A stretch of DNA of 64,000 nt from Petrosia ficiformis (taxonomy: Eukaryota; Porifera; Demospongiae; Haplosclerida; Petrosiidae): the NCBI GenBank assembly GCA_947044365.1, contig OX345636.1, positions 11,303,809-11,367,808 on the forward strand, in the 5' to 3' direction. The notes below the pieces were generated by a model. The model worked only from the letters and a program-made list of their open reading frames with translations, was not told the DNA's origin and ran no database searches. This document shows positions 25,001 to 34,548 of this stretch, piece after piece; the first letter of the stretch is position 1, and each line of letters opens with the position of its first letter. A program made the translations under genes and the position numbers.

Positions 25001-28000
25001 TAAATTCTGTTTGAGCTCAAGCACTGATAGTTGCTTTCCTTTTATGGAGAATTGAAAGATTGTTTTGTCTTGATGGTACTCTTGCAACAAAACAAGCTTT
25101 CTGAATTTTATTTGGTTTTTCAATTTCTTCTTTTTCTGAGTTATTGATTTGGTCCTCTGTAGTTCTTTATCTATTTCTTCCTCTGTTTGCCAAAATCCAT
25201 TCATTATCATTTCTTCTGTTAACTCATGCCTGATTGCTTCATCCTTTTTACTTTTTGCTTCCTTTGCTTTTCTTCTGGCTTGAATAATGCTCGCTCGATA
25301 CTGTTGAATCTCTTGCTTTCTTTCTTTGTATTTTTTTCTGAATTTCGGAGTTAATTTTCGTGCTGCTTGAAAAAGCCGTGCCCTCTCAGCATTTGTTTTT
25401 TTTCCCAACCATTCTCTTGTTTTGTTTTGGGAAAACAGGATGAGACTTTCAATTGCTACTGTACTTGCATTTGGTTTCTCCTTCAAAAATCTGTCAAGTA
25501 GAGCAAAATCACTAACTTTGTTTGTTTTTGGCACAGATTGAGTTACATGCATGAATGTATCCGACGGCTGGTCATAGATGCCTCCAGGCAAGTGGTCAGC
25601 TAACATCCTATCTGTGAGCAGAAAGAATGATTTCATGATTATTTCAAGAAACATCAATACATTGTCATCAATTTCACTTTCTTCAGAAATAAGCATTTGA
25701 AGAACAGGATCTGCACACTTCACATACTCCTCTAATAGCTCACTTTTTCCTTCTAGCAAAGAGGTAGCATCATCTCCCCATTCCTTGAATCGATCTCGTA
25801 TGTCAGTGTAAACTGCATTCATTTCTACAATTGACTTATTGCTTTCCAAGATGCGCCAGAGTGGACCAGTGATAAACTTATTAATTAATCCTAATGCCTT
25901 ACAACCAGCCCTAAATACAGGTTCATGAAGATCTGCCAATACAGCTGTTAGAAGCTGGTTTTTAGCACTATAACTTTCAAGAAAAACTTTAAGTTTTTCA
26001 TGCAGAAAATATATTCCAGCAGCATCATAAAAAATTATGTTGAACCTGTTCCCTCGAAATGATGCAAGAGGCATACTGTTGACTCCTTCATCTCGAAGAT
26101 ATTGAGCGAAATAAATGTGCACACCTGCTTTTTGAGAACCATGCTTATGAATTGCATTGCAAGCCGTGCGTATAAGTCTCACAGTTCCTGACTCTTTCAC
26201 TGAACAAAAGCTGGGGGCAACCTTTTGAGCTCCAACTTTCTCACCTTTTTCTAGTAGACACCTTTCTGCCTCTAATAGAGCTTCACTTGCACAATCTGCC
26301 AATGCTACCATGAAATGGAGGCCACAGAAAAAGTTGTTGAGTTTCATGATTCCAGTCTGTTCCTCTTCAGACATACCTTCCCAATTATCCACTACTTCTG
26401 AAAGTACTTTTGTTCTGTAATCTTCTAACAGTTCATTAAACTTTTTCTCTGCAGAGTGGCGATCTGACATTGTGTTTTTTATAGTTATAATAATTTTTCT
26501 GCCTGCAGCATCTAATCCGGCTGACTCAGATATTTCATCAATTTCTTCAATAATTGTGTTAAGAACATCTAGGCTCTCTGTTGATGATCCAGATTTCATC
26601 TCACACAATGCTAGAGAATAACTTCCTTCAGTTGTTGATACCTCAAAAGCACCATACTTTTCCCCGTATTTGGTAGTGCCATCTGTATGTAGTGTATTAA
26701 ATTCTGTTAATGGAAGTATTTCTGACAGTTGCAGTTTAGATACTATTCCAGCCTCTATAACCATTTCCTTGACAGTAGTGGCAGATGGAAGACGGCCTAC
26801 AGATTTATCTGCAAGATGTAGGACTGTTCTGATGACAGGGTCCACCCTTTTTGTTGAAACACCAAGAGAAAGCAAGGACATAATACACTGTCTAACATTG
26901 TCTGTATATTTCCCATTACTAAAAGTAGAAATGTTACATTCCATATCATCTTTTAAACTGAGGTAACGCATTTGCTCTTCTTTTAGTTGTTCATTGAGAT
27001 TTTTTACCTTGTCTTCAAGTTTAGCAATTTTCCTCAGCTGCTCATCTTCATCATAACCAAGGGATCTTCTAATCAGTTTTCTCTTGTGATAATTTGATCT
27101 TTTCTGTGCAGCAATCTACAAAAAAATAATTTTCATCTGTTTAATATAAAAGTTAAACACTGTATCATGATCATCACCTTCTTTTTTGTAGCTTCAGATA
27201 ACTGCATTCTTTGAGTTATTACTTCCTCTTCCTTGTCTTGCAACAGCTCTTCAGTTTCTTTTTTGTGCTTTGTCACTTCAGCTAGTTCAGATTCAATTTC
27301 AGACAACTTTGTATTTCGTTTTCTTAGTTGCCTTTGCAGGTTGCGAACTTGAACAGATTTTGTCTCAATAGTGAATTCCATAGCCTTGGAGATTGATGCA
27401 TGCTGGGTGACAACTGCTTGTTTTGCCATTGTAAATGGCTCTTCCAGAAAAATTAATAATTCATTTTTCTTTTTGTTTTTACTTAGTGTTCTTTCTTGCT
27501 TTCTCAAGTTATGTAGTCTGTACTGAATTTCTTTATATAGCTTATTTGAAATTGATGAATCACCCAAAATGCTGCACATTAATGTTTGTATCTCTGCCCA
27601 TGAAATTTTCTTTTCTTTACGATACTTGAAGAGATCTAAAAGTAATCCATTTGGTGGATCTGAGATAGGCATTACTGAAAGATCTCCAGAAAGGTGTTTT
27701 TCATTGATTCCAAATCGAGAGAAAAAGGAGTATTTCACTAAAACTGCCATAACAGAGATTAATTCATTTCTGTTTAATTAATTGCTAATTTTAATGTTTA
27801 TTTTAATGCCTTGAAAAAGTCAGCCCATAATATATTTACATTGCTATTTGCAAATAATTATACTGCATTGGTCACTACTTACTGAAGCACTAGCATAATC
27901 ATATCATACTCTGTTATTCAATAATAAAAAACATAAAAATTATAATTAATATTAGTTTCTAATTATTTCAAAATTCACTTTCTCAGTGATAGTTGCTTTT

Positions 28001-28601
28001 GTTAATGAGTTGAGTCTTCTGAGTTGTTCCGGCCAATGACATAAACTAAATTACAAAATTAATGCAAAAAACAATTACTATTTACACATATTATTATAAA
28101 ATTACAACTTCTGAGTTGTTTCAAGCCCATAATATCAAAAACAGTATTACAAAATTAAAACAAATGAAAATAATTGTGTAATAAAAATTACTATTTATAA
28201 CAATCATAAATAACTATACTATACTCTGTTGTTAATGTATTTATTTCATCACCATCAAGTAGACCATCATTTAAACTATCTTTGTTCCAAATTTCATTTT
28301 ATAATAAAGACGTCCGACGAAGTTATAACTTGCGGAGTTTAGGGACGATGTGATCTAATACAGCGTAACATAATATGGTAGAAGAAAAAAAATTGGTGAA
28401 AAATTGAACTTCCGACATCGCTACTATAATAGGCTGTTGTGTTTCAGGCATGATAAAGTCAGCCATGATTACTGAATGCTGGACACCATAAAGCAATCAT
28501 AGGGATACTTTTTTTCTCTATATACACTTGTTATTATAGATTATACTGGGTGTGAGTGCACTTGCACCCATGTAACGACACTGCTGGTACATAATACCAT
28601 G

Positions 28602-28632
<31 letters not shown>

Positions 28633-31031
28633 AGCTACATTGTATTAACATGTTTGTTACCATATACTTTATTATGACATGTACTTTATACTAGTGAATA
28701 TACATATACACGTAGATTAAGATCAAATGATCTGTGACATATAAATATTACCTACTAGGAAAAAAACAAATGAGCATTGAAGAAATTAAAATAGAAATTC
28801 CTCTAAGGTTAAAATAACCTTAGGCTATTACTTTTTACAGTTGCAAGTTTTCAACAAATTTCATTGATTGTCAGATACACTCAGTTGCTTTGAAGTTTAA
28901 GTTATATGAAACATGTATTAATATTATATGAACAAAACAACAAAATAAGGCTTCAAGTAAATATTATGGCATCAGCAGCATCCTTGCACTGTATAACGTT
29001 AAATCAATGAGTTATTTTAACAGTTTTGTTTTTGTGGTGCAGTCTGGTGTAAGCACATTATGATAGCATAATTTTAAGCATACTTGGTGTTGAAAGTATA
29101 ATTGGTAAAATCTTACTTAAATCATGTCCTACAATACTGTATTAATTATGTGCATACCGAAATAATAATTAAAATAAGAGTGAAAATAATAAGATATTTT
29201 GCAAGAATAATAGGATATATTTGTGGCCATTGCTAAAAAAAATAGTAAAATTTGCAATATAATAATTGTGTTCAAGCTTACAAAACACACAGACATGCAC
29301 TCATTTTCATACTCACTTTTGAGTTTCTTTTGAGTTTTATCTCCCATTCATCTCATTTGTACCTTCAATTCTTTTACTAGTGTTTGAACTTGTTTCTAAT
29401 CTTGATGTACGAAGACGTTGGGACAAGAACTTTCCAGTGATGGAGATAATTGAAGAACATGAAAAATATAAATTTGTGTATTGGTAAGTGTATAGATTAT
29501 ACTTTTAGAATATAGTTTAAAACGAATCTGTCACCAAATGTACTGTATTCAACGGTCTGTTTGGTGACATTTGATCTTCTGGACAGTTGATCTTCTGCAG
29601 GGCTACAATCAAAATCATAAAAGAGGGAATTTTAGTTTTTTGTAGCATGTATTACATGATAATTATTATAGTACAGTAGACCCTTGCATTTTGTGACCAC
29701 AATGGAGAGACTGTCTGTCTTCCCAAAAGAACAAAAGATAATGTGTCTTGCTAAAGATGGTCAGCTAAATGAATTATCACAAAAATGAAATGGGGTTGGT
29801 CTGAATCATTTCGGATAAGAGACGGTCTACTGTATTATTGTGTTTAAAACATTCATTATGATATTCATCACCCATCTAACATGTACCTAATTATTGACTC
29901 ACATGGGAGTTCAGCAATTTTTCTGCAACTCACAATCCATTTCAATTTTTACTAATTGCTTTTAGTCTATTATCTCAGTGATGGAGCCCTTTTTATAATT
30001 ATGTAGCAAGTGGAGGTACTCCTTACTAGACTTAGCCAAAAGTACTTGAGTACCCAAGTGCCTAACAGTGAATAAAACTATAATCATTACCGACAGTTTC
30101 CATCGTATAAACATTTGCTATGCTTTTCTTAAGAATAAGAAAAATGTTTATTTTATATTTTATTTGGATAGAAGAAAGCCATAAATAATGAATTCGCTCT
30201 ACACTTCGTTGAAGCAAGTATTTATAAGTGCATGCTGAGGACAGTGGGCAACACCCACACTTTGGTGACTTACTCAGTTTGATCATTCAACAGTTCAGCC
30301 TTTAAAACAATAAACTTTGTTTTTTTCATGAAATGAAATATCTGTAGTAACATTACAACAGGTTTACTACAATGACATTGAGAAACCTTTCATTAACAAA
30401 TCAGATTACTGAAATAAATATTTCTGTCTTATAGGCGTGTACATATGCCTGCAGAAGTTGAAGACAGAGATCTTGTCCAGAAAATGACATACAGGAGGGA
30501 CGAGGAGAAAAAATTGATATACATTCTGCATAAGAACGCAACACATCCCAGTCGACCAGAGGTACCTGGTTTAGTCAGGTAATGTTTAGATACAAAAGTG
30601 TGGATGAAATTTAGTGTCTATTTATATTTGTGTGTCAAGAATTCATTCACTAAGAATCTAGTCACCTTAAGTACAATAGTTTCACATACTTACAATCATA
30701 ATGTTAGCCTGTTATTTTTAATACACACATGATCAAAATTACAAATTTATTTATTTGTATATCCATTCAAAGTCAGACATTTTCATTGTAGTCACTTACT
30801 CCATTCTCTATTCTTAGAGCTGAGACAATCTTATCTGCTACTCTGATTCGTCCAGAAGAAAATGATCCTAACTCTACAAGAGTTACAATTTTTCTTCAAA
30901 ATGATGCTAAGGGATGGATACCAACATTTTTAGTCAACATATTTGCCGCTAAAGCTCCTTGTAAATGGAGAGATAACTTGGCCAACTTCTACCATAATGT
31001 GTATAAGAAAGAAAGAGAGCAAAAGAAATGA
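16913..31031 (+). CDS. START-domain lipid-transfer protein (PC-TP/STARD2-like), six exons
   Basis: Exons: 16913-16943, 17555-17682, 21957-21993, 29381-29483, 30435-30578, 30818-31031. Phases join without a break, giving 218 residues, close to the ~214 of PC-TP. The protein is essentially one START domain, a hydrophobic-pocket fold that carries a single lipid in the cytosol. Signature stretches are AGGWDLVKRTELHEIW near residue 30, RRRWDKNFPVMEIIEEHE with the VYW after it, DRDLVQKMTYRR, and GWIPTFLVNIFAAKAP near the C-terminal helix. Exon 3 is a 37-base microexon (GFLRFPGIPPTD). The donor of exon 2 (AAG/gttgat) is weak, while the other sites are canonical. Introns of 4.3 and 7.4 kb are filled with MITEs and one antisense transposon, unlike the short introns nearby. 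Ligand specificity cannot be read. Assignment to START is firm; the subfamily is tentative. Confidence 0.88.
18290..18650. mobile_element. Fold-back MITE, diverged member
   Basis: ggttgggatggtaccttagc with caacaaaatta at 18361-18390 is mirrored by taattttgttgctaag-type sequence and gtaccatcccaacctt at 18580-18615. The outer parts resemble the arms of the element at 18851-19140 (attttcaa, gatatcaaaa). It lies in intron 2 of the START gene. Confidence 0.65.
18851..19140. mobile_element. Fold-back MITE, near-perfect palindrome of 290 bp
   Basis: The left arm caagaataataaaaaacatt is mirrored exactly by aatgttttttattattcttg at the right end. Inside, gatgtagggatgtcaaaa mirrors ttttgacatccctacatc and ccaaaattaaacaaaccact mirrors agtggtttgtttaattttgg. 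The loop is small and AT-rich (around 18985-19010). It could fold into a long hairpin. Related copies are at 6509-6629 (one arm), 18290-18650, around 19340-19410 (one arm) and 63200-63490. Confidence 0.88.
19560..21420. other. Intron 2 of the START gene, remainder
   Basis: I find no START exon here. Around 19600-19960 is a patch richer in CpG, with gaagagcgtcttcataaaac and cttcgccgtcgttgagact. The minus strand of 19869-19740 gives a 43-codon open frame with the stretch ERRQSQRRRRFD. It may be part of an unrecognised element. The rest is AT-rich and unremarkable. Confidence 0.35.
22036..22068. repeat. (GT)n microsatellite
   Basis: A pure run of about 15 GT dinucleotides lies in intron 3 of the START gene, followed by a shorter GT run near 22105. 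Confidence 0.9.
22157..22330. repeat. Paralogous copy of the transposon insertion site (uninterrupted)
   Basis: The text ctgaaatatattcttgaagt ... gactataat joined to gggctgttgtgtttcagg is continuous here. The same flanks at 24325-24396 and 28424-28480 are split apart by the 4 kb transposon. This copy therefore shows what the target looked like before insertion. Confidence 0.8.
22849..23382 (-). mobile_element. MITE (family X), ~530 bp, copy 2, opposite orientation
   Basis: The ends are aaggtggtactagggagtg and cccccttagtacaacctt-like inverted repeats (right end ccccttagtacaacctt). The interior is the reverse complement of 15721-16304, including gctgaattctgtagcttttc. It lies in intron 3 of the START gene and has no coding capacity. 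Confidence 0.85.
23711..24133. mobile_element. MITE with ~35 bp terminal inverted repeats
   Basis: The left end gtgaccgaatttgcgaaaat continuing to caggcttatgggata is mirrored at the right end by tatcccataagcctgatttt and cgcgaattcagtcac. The element is about 420 bp, and flanking AT-rich sequence hides any target duplication. Confidence 0.8.
24390..24396. repeat. 7 bp target-site duplication, left copy
   Basis: CTATAAT lies immediately left of the terminal repeat TAGCGATGTCG. The same 7 bases lie immediately right of the other terminal repeat. The uninterrupted paralogue at about 22224 has one copy. Confidence 0.8.
24623..24628 (-). terminator. Polyadenylation signal of the transposon gene
   Basis: AATAAA on the minus strand lies about 60 bases after the stop codon at 24686. 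Confidence 0.5.
24686..27750 (-). CDS. Putative transposase, two exons, 1000 residues
   Basis: Exons are 27750-27178 and 27115-24686, joined in phase 0 across a 62 bp intron (donor AAG/gtgatg, acceptor ttttttgtag). Residues ~110-190 and ~225-240 are Lys/Glu-rich coiled coil (LRKRNTKLSEIESELAEVTK). Residues ~334-345 hold HTDGTTKYGEKYG, ~408 holds SDRHSAEKKFNELL, ~454 holds FCGLHFMVALAD and ~544 holds FRGNRFNIIFYDAAG. This arrangement resembles the acidic-residue and insertion segments of RNase H-like transposases such as hAT, but the catalytic triad is not certain. A long basic coiled region follows (~760-870), and the last ~70 residues (LVGKVVYHTFL ... GFEDRYWTYQLLEDY) look like a small beta-barrel of the Tudor/chromo kind. 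The transposase role is inferred mainly from the exact TIR/TSD context. No zinc finger is obvious. Confidence 0.75.
28424..28430. repeat. 7 bp target-site duplication, right copy
   Basis: CTATAAT follows CGACATCGCTA directly and matches 24390-24396. Confidence 0.8.
28570..28850. mobile_element. Partial MITE, CACTGTAAA family, plus (TA)n tract
   Basis: A (TA)n run at about 28607-28633 precedes text shared with 47339-47965 (ctttattatgacat, acaaatgagcattga). The copy ends in an arm with aaggttaaaataacc and tttttacagt. The left arm is not intact. It is inside intron 3 of the START gene. Confidence 0.55.
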
Positions 31032-31975
31032 AAGTAAGGATCTCTCTGTTTAATGTAGTGCTGGGGAATAGTGATGCACCAATGAGGATTCTTTCCGATA
31101 TTCCAATATTCCAATATTAAGAAAAACAGATGACATATATACATTGTGTATGTATGTAATAATAGCAGTGTTGGAGTCAGATAAAGAGCTTATGAGCAAT
31201 ACTTCTTGAAACTCAGACTTCCTAAGTGTTTGTTTGCTTATCAAAGCTTGTTGGGTTCCTGTACAATGCAGGAGAATAGCGAAAAGAAAAGGCATTGCTT
31301 CTCAAACTAATATTAAAAGTAACAATTTTTACAGCAAGTCAGATTTATAATCAAATGAAAGTCGCTGAAAAATGCTATTATTTGTAAAAAGTACCCGTAT
31401 AATTCACTTCTGTAGTAATGTATCATTTCCCTTCCTTGAGTCTGCCTATATAAAGGTCAAAGGTCTTTACAATAATTTGAATAAAATCCTATATTCTATT
31501 GGTCTATGCAATTACATATTCACTTTAAACATTTGATAAAACATTTCAAGGTGGATAAGTAATTGTTCTTCCAGAATACAGCAGTATAGTGTTGGGTAAC
31601 GTTTCTGTTTTTAAAATATATTATATTAATTTCTCTTTGACAGGTTCTCAGGAAAAAGAACAATTTCGTAGTGTAGTTATAAATGTGTACTGTAGTCTTT
31701 TAATGCTGACTAAATGTTTTTGTGTACCTGTTGTAATAGTTATAGTGTTATGAGATAATCTGTAGTTTCATAATAATAATAGTAATAATAGTTTGAATTT
31801 TAATGCTGATTTCCACTAATTAAATTTGTGAAAATTACGTCGTATTGCAAAACGCAAAATTGTCAGCCCTGTTATTAAAATCGCCGATAAATGTTTATCG
31901 ACGTTCAAGATGCTTATGAGCGGCGAAGGCGCTAAAGTTATTGATGAAAGCCTTGCCCCTCCCTTTTAATTAAAG
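31032..31975. other. START 3' UTR and MGMT upstream region
   Basis: AATAAA at about 31480-31485 could be the polyadenylation signal of the START gene. The last ~130 bases are markedly richer in CpG than the surroundings (acgtcgtattgcaaaacgc, gagcggcgaaggcgctaaag) and probably hold the MGMT promoter and 5' UTR. No TATA box is clear. Confidence 0.5.
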
Positions 31976-33572
31976 ATGACTTTCATATATCAGTCTCAGC
32001 TGGGACCTATTAAAATAGTAGCAGGACCATTTGGGATTAAAGAGATTCTCTTACAGTTTGGAACCAAATATTCTCCCTCAATCAATGATGATATTTCTGA
32101 ATTAAGTCTTGACTCTGATAATTCATCACCTGTTCATGTCCACTTGAGAAAGTGTATCAAATGGTTTGATACATACTTTGAAGGAACATTTGATGAGTTA
32201 GATGACGCAAGTTTTCCAGACTTGGACATTCCTAAACCAGGTAGGAAACAAAGATGTACAGTGATGTCTGTTCTCATTTGCCTCTAATCATGCATGTAAA
32301 GACAGTGTGGACATGGTCGCTGAACCATATGGGCACATGCCCTACACCTAGAAAGAGTAGGTTTTAGATTTGAAAAGTTAGTAAGTTAACCTCCAAAACA
32401 ACCATCCCATGCTTTGCACTTTATAGCTAAGTTCATCCATTGAAATTATGGAGATGCACTATGTTCCTCTCTTTAGGGGCATGTTGTGTATAGTCTCATT
32501 CCCATGCATCATTATACAGCCTCCTTTACAGTGGGGTGACAGAAGGGAGTCTAGGGGCACAACTAAGTATGCTTCACTTTGTCTACAGTTGTACTGAACT
32601 TTCACTATAATTATTTTATAGTTGTATACTAGTCTCACATAGTTGTATACTAGTCTCACATAGCCAGACGAAACCTATTACAAAGGAAAGGTATATATGG
32701 GCACAAGGTACCATGCACTTCATTCAAGTACCACCTGATGTTTGATGTAACACTCATTATAGCCTTAACATATTGTAGTCAGGAATGAACATTGTGTGAA
32801 TCTCATTAAAACGCAAGATATACTTAAACAAACAGTATTACAGCTTGTCCCTAGACCCTTCCTTTATAATAGATTGGGACTGACTTAGTCTCGTGAGCCA
32901 GACTCCACCCCTCTTTGAGATCTGATGGCAGGGAAGGAGTCTGGTGTCATCCTTTACACTCACTTGTGCAAAGCAGCAGAAATCTGTTGCTCCAACCAGA
33001 TTGCAGTGTTTTTAGTCACGCCTATTTTTGCCCACGCATTATAGAAGTAAAAAAGAGAGTTTTGTCTGCTGTTGATATAGAAAAGATTTTGCAGCAAACT
33101 GTTCTCTCCCTACAGTGAACTACGGCACCAAAAGAATGCTGGGCTTCATTAACCGCCATTTTGATTTGCACAAGCGGTTGTAAAGGATGATACCAGACTC
33201 CATCCCCACCATCTGATCTCAAAAATGGGTGGGATCTGGTTCACAAGACTAGGTCTGACTATGTGAGACTAATGCATAACACTTAGATTCAGTGCTTTAC
33301 CACATTTTTCAGGTACTTTTAGTCACAATGTTTGGAAATGTCTTTGTTCAGTGAAACATGGTCAAACCATTACATACAAAGATTTAGCAGAACTTGCAGG
33401 TAATCCAAAGGCCTCCAGAGCTGTTGGGCATGCAATGAAGACTAACAGACTTACTGTGTTGGTTCCCTGTCATAGAGTGATTAGGACTGGAGGACATATT
33501 GGAAACTACAGTGGTGGAAATGGATGCTCGACTAAACAATGGCTTCTGCAACATGAAAAAGCCGTGCAATAA
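31976..33572 (+). CDS. MGMT: Methylated-DNA--protein-cysteine methyltransferase (O6-alkylguanine-DNA alkyltransferase)
   Basis: Exons 31976-32240 and 33313-33572 join in phase 1 to give 174 residues. The enzyme transfers the alkyl group from O6-alkylguanine in DNA to its own cysteine in a one-shot suicide repair reaction in the nucleus. The N-terminal half (YQSQLGPIKIVAGPFGIKEI) is the small alpha/beta domain. The C-terminal half holds the helix-turn-helix ITYKDLAELAGNPKASRAVG with the arginine finger, then the active site VPCHRV with the acceptor Cys at residue 141, then the GNYSGG loop. The N-terminal zinc-binding cysteines of the human protein are absent, as is its long C-terminal tail. 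The ATG at 31976 opens the conserved domain directly. The single 1.07 kb intron carries a MITE. Confidence 0.93.
32886..33252. mobile_element. MITE in the MGMT intron, ~367 bp
   Basis: agtctcgtgagccagactcc at the left is mirrored by a diverged tctggttcacaagact at the right. Farther in, ggagtctggtgtcatccttt mirrors aaaggatgataccagactcc. GC content is higher than the host intron. The same gtctggctacgc-type termini occur near 61690-61725, and at 45268-45312 a related short palindrome is found. Confidence 0.75.
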
Positions 33573-33945
33573 CAATTCATTATATATATATATATCTCTT
33601 ATGTTTACTGTTCATCATTTAATTTGAATTCATAATACATATGTATGCTTGTAAATTACCAACCAGTCAGTAACTTCATAATAATAGTATTAATTTGAAG
33701 AGCTGAAGGTGATACTGATCATACACACTATCTGAATGAATTCAGTGCTATTTATCTATTACTATATGATTATATATAATTATATATAATTATATCTATC
33801 ACAGAATGATAGTGATGCATTAACTTTCATATACACAAGCTTGTGATTCTGAAATTTAGACGTGTAATCTTCAGCTTTTAGATTATTAAATAAGTATCTG
33901 CATTATTAAAATAACCAGTTTGCTTAGGGTAAAGTATGTATACAT
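33573..33945. other. Convergent 3' intergenic region
   Basis: This lies between the stop codons of MGMT (+) and the ankyrin gene (-), about 370 bp. It is very AT-rich, with a short (TA)n run at 33580-33595 and tatataattatata repeats near 33775. No gene is visible. Confidence 0.6.
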
Positions 33946-34548
33946 TCATAGTATCTTCCAAAGATCTTCTTCATTTGGTAGAGACTGACTATATTTAGTA
34001 AAGAGCAACTCTACCAGTGCTTCATGCCCACCTACTACTGCGAGCAAAAGGGGGGTAAAGTTGTCCTGCATAGAATGGAAAATTGTAATGTAGTAGTCCT
34101 ACAAGCACTGAATAATACCTCTGTAGTTGCATTGGGTGAGACAGTGTATTTATCAATTAACAATTCAACAACATGACTATGACCATTAACTGCACCAAAG
34201 TGAATAGCTTCATGACCAGTCTGAACAGAAAATGACAACATGAATTCTTTTCTGTAAACTTCAACAATATACAACATTTTAATACCTTACTTCTGGCTTT
34301 TGGATCTTGGTGAAATTCTTCTATCAACATCACAATTACGTCACTGTGACCTCTTTTGGCAGCAAGATGAATAAGATATAGTCCATCCTATAAGAATAAT
34401 GATTATAGTGACGCAATTATTATTACAAAATGTTTTTACAAACGTTTGCTTCAGAAATTGGACTCAGTTTATACTCATTGATGAGTGATCTTATAACACC
34501 ACGTTGTCCATAACGAGCAGCAAGATGTATAGGCTGATAAGTACTCTC
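33946..34548 (-). repeat. Ankyrin exon cassette, third (truncated) copy
   Basis: Exons equivalent to A, B and C of the cassette (ESTYQPIHLAARYGQ, GLYLIHLAAKRGH, TGHEAIHFGAVNGH) are followed by a divergent last exon, DNFTPLLLAVVGGHEALVEL, that ends in a stop after WKIL. Gene growth appears to end here. Confidence 0.85.

Larger units (their letters stand above)
24397..28423 (-). mobile_element. Apparently intact DNA transposon, 4027 bp, unclassified superfamily
   Basis: The element begins TAGCGATGTCG and ends CGACATCGCTA, a perfect 11 bp inverted repeat, and the AT-rich text next to it is also partly inverted. It is flanked by CTATAAT on both sides. The neighbouring sequence is a split copy of 22157-22330, which confirms both boundaries. 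It carries one gene (24686-27750, minus) with no visible stop or frameshift. The non-coding 5' part (27751-28423) is AT-rich. hAT elements usually make 8 bp duplications and P elements 7-8 bp, so the superfamily is not settled by this. The element sits antisense in intron 3 of the START gene. Confidence 0.85.

Noticed and set aside
31050..31295. 81-codon minus-strand open frame after the START stop codon
   Set aside because: It lies in the 3' UTR region, has no homology and no splice context.
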